Source: Phoronis australis
Taxonomy: Eukaryota > Phoronida > Phoronidae
Direction: 5' to 3'
NCBI GenBank assembly: GCA_002633005.1
Contig: NMRA01000090.1
Location: 505,715 to 569,714 of the forward strand
Length of the DNA stretch: 64,000 bases
Positions 41,501 through 53,500 of this stretch are shown piece by piece (position 1 is the first letter of the stretch; each line of letters starts with the position of its first letter). The notes beneath the pieces were generated by a model. It worked only from the letters and a program-made list of their open reading frames with translations, was not told where the DNA came from and did no database searches. Made by a program: the position numbers and the translations under genes.

Positions 41501-44500
41501 CCCTTACCGTATCGTAGATCCCCATTGACTTCTGGAATAATAGGAGCGCGAGGTCAACTCATGGACTTCCACTGACTAAAACTGGCGTCAGGCTCGACTA
41601 CATTGTACGTTAACCTTAATAACGATAAATTTAAGCGCCTGTAGTCCAATGTTCTGGGTTCAGAGAAGTCCCAGTGTTCTCACTGTACTGTTAGTTTCCT
41701 TTCTTTCATGTCATTCTACTGCTTATGTTGCAGTACTTTCAAATCTAAAAGAGTAGTTTGTCCGTAGTTGGTGATTTCTTTGACGTATTCATGTACCCAT
41801 GCTCCTTTACAACTATGAGTGTACGTCAAAGTTTTCTTTTTTTAGGAATGCACTTTCAAAATAGACAAATGTCACCCAACACTGGCGACTTGCAACAATA
41901 CCAAAGCATCTTATTCCTGTTCGTGTAACAGTGGTTACCGTGGTGACGGCATCACGTGCTTGGACATTGACGAGTGCTCAACCAACACCCATGGGTGTCA
42001 CCAGCATGCTAATTGCACCAACACCGATGGTTCTTACTCGTGTACGTGCTTAGCTGGCTTCCAGGGCGATGGCGTCAACTGCTCGAACGTGAATGAATGC
42101 GCGGATCGTAACAGCAACAACTGTAGCAGTAATGCCGAGTGTGTGGACACTGAAGGAAGTTATGAATGCGTTTGCAAAAATGGTTATCATGAGACGGAGG
42201 AGCATGAGTGTCTCGACAGTGATGAGTGCTCTTTACCATTTACAAATAACTGCACTCATATTTGCAACAATACGATTGGTTCTTACTTCTGCACTTGTCG
42301 CCTTGGATACCGACTGAGTGAAAATGGATTTACGTGTGAAGACATAGACGAATGTGCCGAGGACATTCATAAATGTGAGCAGACGTGTTACAACAAGGAC
42401 GGCCATTACAACTGTGCTTGCCATACTGGCCATGTCAACCCAGACAACGCCACGTGTAACACTAGTAAGGAATTTGTTTCTTTCTATCAACAATTTGATC
42501 CACTCATAGCGAGATCCTGCTTGAATGTAGTTTTCCAACGGGAGTGATCTTTTTGATATACTTTGCTTAGAGTGATATCCGTGTTTATCATTCGTGTATC
42601 GGTGTTTGCTTAACTTTACTGAGTCTTCCCAGTGTTATCCTCAGTAATACGTCACATATTTTATCAGGTGGTGTAATCTGTGACGATCTTAACTGCACCT
42701 ACAGCTGTCGTAATGGGTCTGACGGACTGGAATGTATCTGCCAAACTGGTTATGAGCTGGATTCTAAGGACAACCAAACTTGTTCAGGTAGGCGATCTGT
42801 ACCGTTGTTCCCATGTGTTCTCGCGACTATATATTTCCTCGCTCTGAAGTTCTCGTAAACTCTCCTAAACTACGTTTTCCACATAGCAAGAGACAATTTC
42901 TTTGCGATAATTATTTAATTTATTGCTAATGATAGTTGAAGGTCCTACGGCGGAAAAGCAAGAGAGGATCCCTGGAATTTTAAGCAGAAGAGTTATTCGA
43001 CAAAGGAAAAGCGCATGCTGACTTTAACAATTCGTTGCTTTTAACGGGGCTTTTATATAACCGTGGGAGATTTTCAGTATCGCTATGCTTTGTTTTAGCT
43101 ATTGCCATAATCCAAAATGAACCATTGAAGGTGAGAAAATGGATTTTCCTGTCATATTCAACAAAAAGCATTACATGACATTTCAAACGTGTCAACCAAA
43201 TGCGATCTTTAAATACATCATTTGTAAAATGCAAGCACAAGCATGCGGCATATATCATGCGTTTTTTTCTGTGAAAGTTACGAGCTTTCTTGTAACCGTT
43301 TATTGGGAGGGGGAGGGAGACAGGACGAGAGAACATCGGGACCAGGAACCTTTGGGACGGAAACGTGGGGAAGTAGGAACACAGGGACGGGGGACACAGT
43401 GATATGGGAACATAGGGACGGGGAACGGGGGACCATAGGGACAGGGAACATATGGACGGAGGACGGGGGAACATCGGGGCGGGGGAGAATTGGGACAAGG
43501 GGAAATCGGGACGAGAGAACATGGGTTGAGAGAACGTAGGGACGGGGAAACGTAGCGATTGGGGAACGTAGGGACAAGGGAACAAAAGGACAGGGGAACA
43601 TAGGGACGTGGGAGCATCGGGACGGGAAGCATAGGAAGGAGAGAACATGGGGACCGGGGAATGTCGAGACTGAGAACATCATCGTGACGGAGAAACATAG
43701 AAACGGGGAGACATCGGGAGGGGGGAACAACGAGCCCCGTGAATTTCGCGACAGGCGCACATACATGTAGGGACAGGGGAGCATAGGTCGGTGAACATAT
43801 TACGGGGGAATACAGGGATCGGGGAAGAGCAGACCTACTCCTTTTTAACGCCATTTCGCCACTTTAGGGAGATATTTTTTCAGTAATAAAGCTAACAAAC
43901 AAGTAGCATTATTGCTAAAGTGAGATTCATTTTTGAGTAATTTAGATAAACAATACATCACCTAGATGTGAATGTCGTTGGCGATAATCTTTTAATGGGA
44001 TGGCTTGTTGACTGACATAATGAAGTGTACTAAACAATATGTATGGAACCAGTTACCTGTGAATAATTTATTGGAAATCAATACACTGCCAAAACTGCAA
44101 TTACATGTAATATGTATCTCCCTTTCAAGTTTTGGCCTAAATATCATGCAAACTAAAGGTCACCGGTGACGAAAAGTTTGTGACCTTGGCCGTAAGAAAA
44201 CGTGTTTGTCAACGCTCGATTTTTAGCAAAACAAATTGCACTGTTAATAGGAAACAATTTATCAATTTTGGAAGAGTAAAGGACATCAAAAAGGACAAGG
44301 TTTACTGAAATGCAAGTCTGAACGTGTTGGGGTTTCTGCAGGTCTTCAGTGTATCCCCCTGAAAAATTATATTGCCAGCTCCTAGCAATAACCATCGTTT
44401 GGCAAGTTACTCACAAAGGCTACCCGCCCTGACCCTAAAGTGAGTTTGGTAGACCAACTAGAAGTCAACAGTCTTCTTGGTTTTCCTCTGATGCTGTTTT

Positions 44501-47500
44501 TACACAGTAGTGTCCTTGTAATTACCGTAATCTTTGGTCACCAATGTCAACCTTCCGGAGAGAGATTGATAAAAAACTTAGTAATGAATGAAATCACCGC
44601 ATTCTGCAATAACTCAACTTTTCAGTTAGTAAGAAATGAACTATGCGCAAATTCTTCACTTCATTGAGCAATTCCGTGTATTCAGTTCTTTGTATAATTC
44701 AATACTCATACGATCTGGTGTCGATGCCGGTTATTTTAAATAGTTATTTGTACATGTCATTACTTAGACTTGTGACGATGATTGTTTTGTTCTCTGTGGG
44801 TGTCATTATTTAGAATTATGACGATGGTTGTTTGCATTTCTCTGTACGTGCCATTGCTCAGGCTTGTGACAATGCATGGTTGTTTGTCGTTATCTATACG
44901 TGTTATTACTCAGAATTGTGACGATGNCGATTCTTTGCAATGTTTCTCGTTGAGTATGTGGTATAAATAGATTACTACATGCCCTCAGTCGTAACCCCCC
45001 TTATCTAGAGCCCTTGTGGATTTTGAAGAATTATCACCCGAGGGTCTAACGCCACGCTGGCGATAATTCTCCAAAATCCACTCGGGATCTAGATTACGGT
45101 GGATAACGACTATATATAGTACTTTTAACTATCCTCGGCAGATACGTACTTCTAATGGGGATACCGGCGAATTTTCCAGGAAGGTTTTAAAAAAGCAATA
45201 ATAACATTGTTTGTACTTTCTCAGTCAAGAACTGCGGACAACCATCAGTTAAACCAAAGACTAACGTCAGGACAACTTCAACCACTTACCAAGGAACAGC
45301 GTCTTACACGTGCGACATTGGTTATGAAAAGATTGGGGGAGACACAACGCGAACTTGTGACGCTCATGGAAAGTGGACTGGGACTGAGTTAGAGTGTGCA
45401 GGTAAAGAATTAATTACAGGCTTCTCGTCCTTAATGCATGAACGTATGTTTGGCTAAAATTCAGTCTTGAGGGAGAATCTAGCAAGCATTCCCGCTTATG
45501 TAATATTGGTATTAGTTATATTTCTGTTTATCATGTTTCAGTCAAGAATTGCCAGCAGCCACCTGCTAATTCAAATTCAACGGTCGTGGTAACTTCAACC
45601 ACGTACCAAGGAACAGCGTCTTACACGTGCGACATTGGTTATGGACAGACTGGAGGAGACACTTTGCGTACTTGTGGCGCTGACGGAGCGTGGACTGGGA
45701 CTGCGTTAGTGTGTGCGGGTAAGAAATCTTGTTACATGTTACGAGTCTTTCCTTTACATAATTCGTAAACACAAAATGAATGGGTGGGTGAAGAGGCAGA
45801 ATCTAAGCGGCATTCCAGGTTATGTAATATTGGTATTAGTTATATTTCTGTTTATCATGTTTCAGTCAAGAATTGCACGCAGCCACCTACTAATGTAAAT
45901 TCAACGGTCGTGGTAACTTCAACCACGTACCAAGGAACAGCGTCTTACACGTGTGACTCTGGTTATGAACAAACTGGGGGGAACAATATGCGTACTTGTG
46001 GCGCTGACGGACTGTGGAATGGAACTGCGTTATTGTGTGCAGGTAAGAAATTTTGTCACAGGCTACGTGTCATAATGAGAGAGAGTACAATGTATGGTTA
46101 ATGCGGCAATCAGTCTCCATTATGAAATAGTGATATTAGTTTTATTTCTGTTTATCATGTTTCAGTCAAGAACTGCGGACAACCATCAGTTAAACCAAAG
46201 ACTAACGTCACGACAACTTCAACCACTTACCAAGGAACAGCGTCTTACACGTGCGACACTGGTTATGAAGAAACTGGGGGAGACACTTTGCGTACTTGTG
46301 GCGCTGACGGAGCGTGGACTGGGACTGCGCTAGTGTGTGCAGGTATGAAATTTAGTCATGAGCTACGTGTCTTTTCTTTACATAATATGTGACGGCACAA
46401 TGTGTGGTTGGGTTAAATTTCAGTCTAGAGGCAAAATCTAGCAACCAGTAGCGAGTTATATTTCTGTTTATCATGTTTCAGCCAAGAATTGCCAGCAGCC
46501 ATCCACTAATGCGAATTCAAATGTCGTGGTCACTTCAACCACTTACGAAGGAACAGCGTCTTACACGTGTGACTCTGGTTATGAACAAACTGGGGGGAAC
46601 ACTATGCGTACTTGTGGCGCTGACGGACTGTGGAATGGAACTGCGTTATTGTGTGCAGGTAAGAGATTTTGTCACAGGCTACGTGTCATAATGAGAGAGA
46701 GTACAATGTATGGTTAATGCGGCAATCAGTCTCCTTTATGAAATATTGATATTAGTTTTATTTCTGTTTATCATGTTTCAGCCAAGAATTGCCAGCAGCC
46801 ATCCAATAATGCGAATTCAAATGTCATGGTCACTTCAACCACGTATCAAGGAAAAGCGTCTTACACGTGCGACACTGGTTATGAACAAACTGGGGGAGAC
46901 ACTACGCGTACTTGTGGCGCTGACGGAGCGTGGACTGGGACTGCGTTAGTGTGTGCGGGTAAGCTAGAAATTTAGTCACGAGCCACGTGTCTTTTTACAT
47001 AATGCGTGAAGTTACAATGTATGGTTGGGTTAAATTTGAGTCTAGAGGCATAATCTAGCAATCAATCCCGCTTAGGAAATATTGGTATTAGTTATATTTC
47101 TGTTTATTAAGAATTGCACGAAACCACTTACTAATGCAAATTCAAAGGTCGTGGTCACTTCGACCACGTATCAAGGAACAGCGTCTTACACGTGCGACAC
47201 TGGTCATGAACAAACTGGGGGAGACACTTTGCGTACTTGTGGCGCTGACGGAGCGTGGAATGGGTCTTCCTTACTTTGTGCAGCTAATGAATCTAATTTA
47301 TGGCACAGTTCTTATTCCGTGAGTTCTGTGAAAGTGGTTAAACATGGATAATTCGCGGTATTGTTAGTTGTTTGTGGATGCGTTTGTATTGAACGCATGG
47401 AGGTCTATTTGTTAGTTAGTAATGGCCCCCGTAAGTGCTATTGTCGCACTTAAAATAGGTAGCCTATTGCACATTCAGTAGCTACAATGGTACTGCCGCT

Positions 47501-50500
47501 TCGCCTAAGGTAAGTGCCAACTTTCGTAAATGTTTCTCAAAAATTCAATAATCCCATGTTGTATTCAAAATTCTATGACAAGCACTATTCTACTTTAAAA
47601 TCATTAGTCATGCGCAAAACTTGTTAGGGCCAACTCAATGCTTTCTTGTCTTCAGAAATCCGCGTTCGCAGATTTTCAGTCAGTCAATGGCCCAGGCATT
47701 TCTGGACACAGAACGTAAGAGAAGCTAGAAAGCTCCTGTCATTTCACTCATAGTCAGAGGAGAGTGTCTCAGCACACTACTCGCAAGTCTGCAATTACTG
47801 ACCATGCATTGCTGAGGAATGGTCTCCATCTTAGATAGGGATACCGATATAAATTACCAGGGCTGGGTTGCATAATAACTTCAAAGGATAAGTTTCATTG
47901 TTGTATAAGGTCAGGTGCATTGCTTAGCAATAACGTGGCGCGTGATAATGCGACGTCATTGTTGCTATACAGCGTATAACTTTTATGCAAATTGGCCCAC
48001 ACTGATTTTTTCATAAAGCTGATAATTGCTGTATGAATTGCGACCATGGACAATGCCATCTTCACACTTCTTGTGTATTGAAATCTAATGAGGTCACACG
48101 CCCCAAGCTAACACAACATCAGTTTGACGCCAGAGGACCCGAAAATGTTTATAGGCACAGCATGCCAATTTTCGTAAGGGGAGAAGAGAGCCTAGCCACT
48201 CAGTGTGTCTACCAGGTGGATGAATTGATTTGGGGATTGCGTTTTCAGTTAAGAACTGTGGAGCACCAACGACTAGCACAAATTCAAATGTGTCAATCAC
48301 TTCAACTACGTACCGAGGAACAGCGTCTTATATGTGCGACACTGGATATGAACAGACTGGAGGAGACGCTACGCGTACTTGTAACGCTGATGGAAAGTGG
48401 ACTGGGACTGCTTTAGTGTGTACAAGTGAGTAAATTTCTCATTTTCTTTCAACTAACTACTGAATAGAGATTTTGTAATACTTGCACCTGAGCAGGACCA
48501 GACGGCTTCCGTCAAATCGTCAAACAAGAAAACTCACTCGTGCACTTTGCTTCAGTAAAAGTATTTATTGAAGGCAAACGCGTTACGCAAAATTGTTATC
48601 GTTGGTTGCTTTTTCAGTCAAAAACTGTGGACAGCCGCAGATTAACGCTAATTCAACTGTCTCGAGCACTTCAACCACATACAAAGGAACAGCATCTTAC
48701 GCATGTGACACTGGTTACGTACGAATTGGTGGAAATGCTACGCGAACCTGTGGCGCTGATGGAACGTGGACTGGGGTTGCGTTAGTGTGTGCAGGTAAAG
48801 AAATTCGTTGGAGTGCCGATTGTGTACATGTGCGTTGCTTTTTTTCACCTGTGGTGAAAAGTGGTGATGAAACAAGTCTGTGCTGTTGAGGTTATGTCTG
48901 CACTGTACTACAGTCCCTTATTAAAAAAAATCAATTCATGACTTTTACTCCGACAAAATCGTTCTCGTAACATGCACCACTTTATCAAGATTTCCTTGCC
49001 ATGTAAAGTCACGGGCAATGATCCATTTATTTATTTATTTATTTAATATTGTGATATTTAAAATGAGGGTGGCCTCTTCAGTGATAGCACTGCTTTCCAA
49101 GAGGGCCCTCAAGCCATTTTCGGATTCTCAATTTTGGGGTTGGCTAACCTCAATAATGTCTGAACCGTTATCTCAAGCCGTCGATTGTTTCGGTGTGCTT
49201 CTTTGTAATGAAAATAATACGTTCCTATCATCATGATGGTAAGGAATGTTAGGAAACGGTTTTATGAGAGCAAAACACCTACAGTAATACAAGTGTTGTT
49301 CTTAGCCAGATAAACAAAGCGTAACAACACATGTGCAACATGTTTCATCGTCAATTGTTCACGAATTAATTATTATTAGATAAGCTAAATTTGCGAATGA
49401 AAAGGTAAAAACATTGCACTATTTCAGCATTACCTGCAACCATTCATAAGGCTTGGGAAAGCAGTGTTTCCAAGTGGGATATGTGTCCGCTTCCTTTACC
49501 CAATCGTGTGTTCGAGTTCCACCGATAGACTCTCGAGTCAAGTATACAGCTCCTCGGAAAATTTTAACTACATATTAATAAAGTATAGAAATGATTTCAG
49601 GTGATCAATGCAATGGGCCCATCTGACCGGCCTGAGCACGTCTAGTGCAACGTGTACAAGACTGCATGCAATTGAAAGATAACATAAGGCTTCCAGATGT
49701 GAGCGCCCTACAAATCTTCATTCAGTCACGAACTGGTGTTTACCAATCACAGAAAAATTTCGATTTTCACAATCACCTCACTGTTACTACTCACGACATT
49801 TATTTCAAGTCAGTCATTGGTTTATACTGTTTACTATCATCATGTACTTTATTAATGTGAGTTTAGTCTATGACCTAATCCTGTTTTCCCCTTTCAGCCA
49901 AGACAACTTCTTTAACAATCCAAATATCCTTGAGCTTGGATTATCTAGATGTCTACAGTAACACTACTCATCCAGACACACAGGAAATGATAAGCAAGTT
50001 AACGCTAACGGTAAGAAGCAATTCTCGAATTTAGGTTGCAAACTCACGAATACAACGGAATGAATATTGCATGAACTCTTTTTAGCAGCTACTGGGGTTA
50101 TCTCGAGGTATTCAACAAGGGGTTGGGAGACAAACGAGAAATTGCTTGGCGAAGGGGAAAGGCTGGCGTGAGTGGCAATCTGGAGATATTTTGCAATGAA
50201 CAAGGGGACAAATGGAAATCAGACCTGATTTTCGATTGGCGGGTGGCGAGGGGGGGGTGCAATCCCTCTTTTGTGTCTCCCGGTGTACCCGGCTTAATGT
50301 GCTTTTCGACGTGACCATGTCATAATCACCTTCCGGGAAACCATACAGGGATTTCATTCTTTCTGAAAAAATTAGCATTTAGTTTGATTTCGAAATCCTT
50401 GTCTTCAACTTCATTGCCACAGAATGGTACTGGTTGTAAACTTTCTTATTCGTATAAAACCTGTGCAAATTTAATTTTCAATTTTTGGAAAATGTTTAAA

Positions 50501-53500
50501 TAATATTTTGTACCCGGAAACCCACAATTTGCAGGCCTTTCACTAACCTGTGAACCCCTGGGTAAAACTGTGACGTATGGAGTGTGGTTAGAAAGGGTCC
50601 AGCGGCCGAAACATGTTTTTACTGATTTAAATTGTGTGATTAAAATATTTTCAGTTGACTCTGCTATATGAAAACAGAGTGCCGAATTTTGTCGAAGTGA
50701 AGGTGTTGCGCCTTCGGTAAGTACCGGAATTTTGTAATGTTAAATTTGTGAATTAACAGCCATAAAAGTTAAAAAGTAGCCCTTCGTGTCGTTGTACTAC
50801 AGGCCAACATCTATGACATGAGTGATTTTGATGGTCCTCAGTATGTGTTGGACCTCCTGTGCCACAGTAATTGAGTGCCAAGTGTTTAGTTATCGGTGTT
50901 ATACTTTGGGTTGACAGTTTTGTATTGAACTTTAATTAGCAGTTCAAAGTCGTTGTAAACCATGCCCTTTTGTCAAAATCATCTGATTCAACCTTCCACA
51001 GTCATCGCGTGCTTATCGTTCCCTCCAACTGAATTGGTTAGTAAATCCTTTGAAATTCCCCAGACGGCCAAGCTGTATGGGCCACAAAAATTAGCCCAAC
51101 TCCTGACAAGCAACTTCGTGAGTCAGGTTTGAAACAATAACGAGCTTTCATTTGAACTCAAGCCCAGAAATCCATTTCGTATCTGCGTAAGGACAAATAT
51201 GGTACTATTATAACATTGATTGACCTAAACCCAGTTGATCTTTGGCAGAGAACACGTGTTTATTATCCATTTAAATGCTCAATCCCCATAGTCAACTTAT
51301 GTGGTACACAAAATACTGAACTGTTTTTTTGTATTGAGAACACAAATTTTCCTATTATAGGTCATCAATTATCGCGCGACTATAACTACATAGGCCTGCT
51401 TCGCCCTCTAAGAGAAAGTAACCAAATGTCTTCATCCATCTGACGCAATATAGGGGTTTTAAATGCAAATTTAATTGAAGATCTTCATTATCACGCATAC
51501 ACAAGTTATTTGTATTGTTGTTTAAGATCGGGTAGTGTTGTGGTTGATCACCTGGTGATCGTGGCCGGAGATGTGCAGCCTGAACAGCAAGCGTCTCTCG
51601 TTAATTCAGCTGCTAACGCAATCTACAGTTCTGGGGGATCGCTTACTGTTGGCGGTCAAAATGTCACAGTTAACTCAGTAACCTACGGCAATGGGACAGG
51701 TGAGTATTTAACGGAGAAGGAAAGGAGTTGTTATTAAAGTTCAGATGTGTTTATTAATTTCAACGAGGGCGTTTAAGGTCTAAAGATCCCTTAGATGTCT
51801 TAAATTCGACATTTTTGGTTTTGTTTTTGATTTAAAAGGTGATTAGGCAATAAATTTGCTTTATTTTTCACCATTTAAAAAACGGTGCTTGATGTTCTCT
51901 TTTGTTTCCCATTTGCGCTTACCAGTGTTCGACAAAACACATCAATCTTTTGAGATAAACGAGTTACATAATCAATTCACAGTCTCGCTCTCCAGTTGTT
52001 GCTAGTTTACAGCGGAATCGCCGATTCGGTGTGCTGTTATCGTTCACTTCATGCGCACATACAAAACTCGGTAAAAGTGAAAACAAAAAATCGTAGGCCA
52101 ATGACTGACCAACCAGACGGTCCACGGCAGGCTGAGATGACCAACTCTCAGCAGGAATAAGGTGCAAAATTGGCAAGTTGATTAGTCCATTATTTTATCG
52201 AATTAGTTAATCATCTGGCAAAACACCTGTCGGCATTCTCCTGCATATAATTTACAACTTCAGATAGTTTTACTCAGTTTCAAAACCCTGCGACAATATT
52301 CCCGAACAGAATTGCATGACGCGTATATTGACTTACAAAATAGTTGACTAAATATGACCCACAACTACTGCTTAATACTTAGGTGTCTATTTTAACAAGT
52401 TTTTAGATTGTCAAGACACTGCTTAAGTTTGGGTGATTCAGCTGGCCGTGCTCTCGGTGGTATAATTTTAAGTGTCATCACCTGAGAGATATTGGTTATA
52501 AAACCATCTCTATTCCTCCTGTGTACAGCTCATTATGGAATATTGCTCTGGAATCTGTGGATTTCAAGATTTTCGTTGTTGTAATCGGTGTTTGAGCTTC
52601 AGCAAATACAAATGCCAGTTAATATGAAAATTTACTGGCCGGGGTACCAAGTTAACTTTTAACAGTTACTGGCCATGTGGCTAATCCACTGGCCCGGGAT
52701 ACCGTCGTTTATTTCGAACGCTGGATGTAGCTTTGTGCAAAACATAGTGGTGTCCATTGCTCAGCTCGTATCGCTGCCACGAGACACGGGTTGGATTCCC
52801 CCCGAGACATAATCCTCAAATGAATATGGTTCGTCTGCGGAATACAATATTGTGCTTTAATTGTGGAAGACTTACCATAAACGTTTTTGAATGGAACTAT
52901 AACCAAAACAATTCAAATACATGTAGGTCCTCCGAGATAAAAGGAATGATTATCAACTCTTGTCAGTTAAATCATACATTTGAATTCAAAGTTAAATGCA
53001 ACATTACTGTTGTACAATGGAATCTTGGAGAATTTTAGGGGGGCCATGGGCCCTTTGGCCCCCTCTAAATACGCCACTGGCACCTGTTAACCGTATTAGT
53101 CGGTCGAAGTTTTTTTGAAAAGAAAATGACAAAAATATCCTTTAGTCAGCTGCAAGATAGATCATGAACGTGAAAGACATGCTTTTTATAACAAATCTTT
53201 CTATTTAGTTCAAAAGGCGGTATGTTTAATGACACGTTTGTTTGCTTTGCTTTAATTTTCGTTCAATTTTTAGGGACACCTGTTCCAAGGTTTTGCATAT
53301 TCCTTTGCAAGCAATCCACCGATTTCCAAAGTTATTTTTGTGTTAGTCGGTCAGTAAAGCCTAGAAGAGCAATCGGGTTTCACGATTTTTCATTTGATTA
53401 TTTGCGTTATCAACCATTTAAGTTAGGAAACTGGCTGACATTCCTACTTTTATAATGCCGAGAAACCAAGTTTTTAAAGCCAAAACCGAAGACAAACGTT

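Larger units (their letters stand above)
42788..45224 (+). other. Intron, about 2.4 kb, rich in tandem repeats
   Basis: It separates the EGF run from the second sushi array. It holds a G-rich minisatellite (43305-43850), a 50-bp tandem array with an assembly N (44737-44927) and a 123-bp palindromic element (44988-45110). Confidence 0.7.
45225..47283. repeat. Tandem array of sushi exon-plus-intron units, period about 300-327 bp
   Basis: Units start at 45225, 45542, 45866, 46166, 46482, 46782 and about 47109. Introns are also homologous, sharing ATTAGTTATATTTCTG before the TTTCAG acceptor, so the duplicated unit is exon plus intron. High similarity of non-adjacent units suggests recent unequal exchange or conversion. 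Confidence 0.9.

Noticed and set aside
42980-43648. 222-codon - strand open frame
   Set aside because: Half of it is the minisatellite, the rest is intron without recognisable domains.
43278-43854. Three long Pro/Ser/Cys-rich open frames on the - strand
   Set aside because: They lie entirely on the G-rich minisatellite; any frame of such a repeat stays open, and the proteins are pure repeat.
44440-44667. 75-codon open frame with several cysteines before the second sushi array
   Set aside because: No phase-1 acceptor and donor pair frames the cysteines, and no known module fits.
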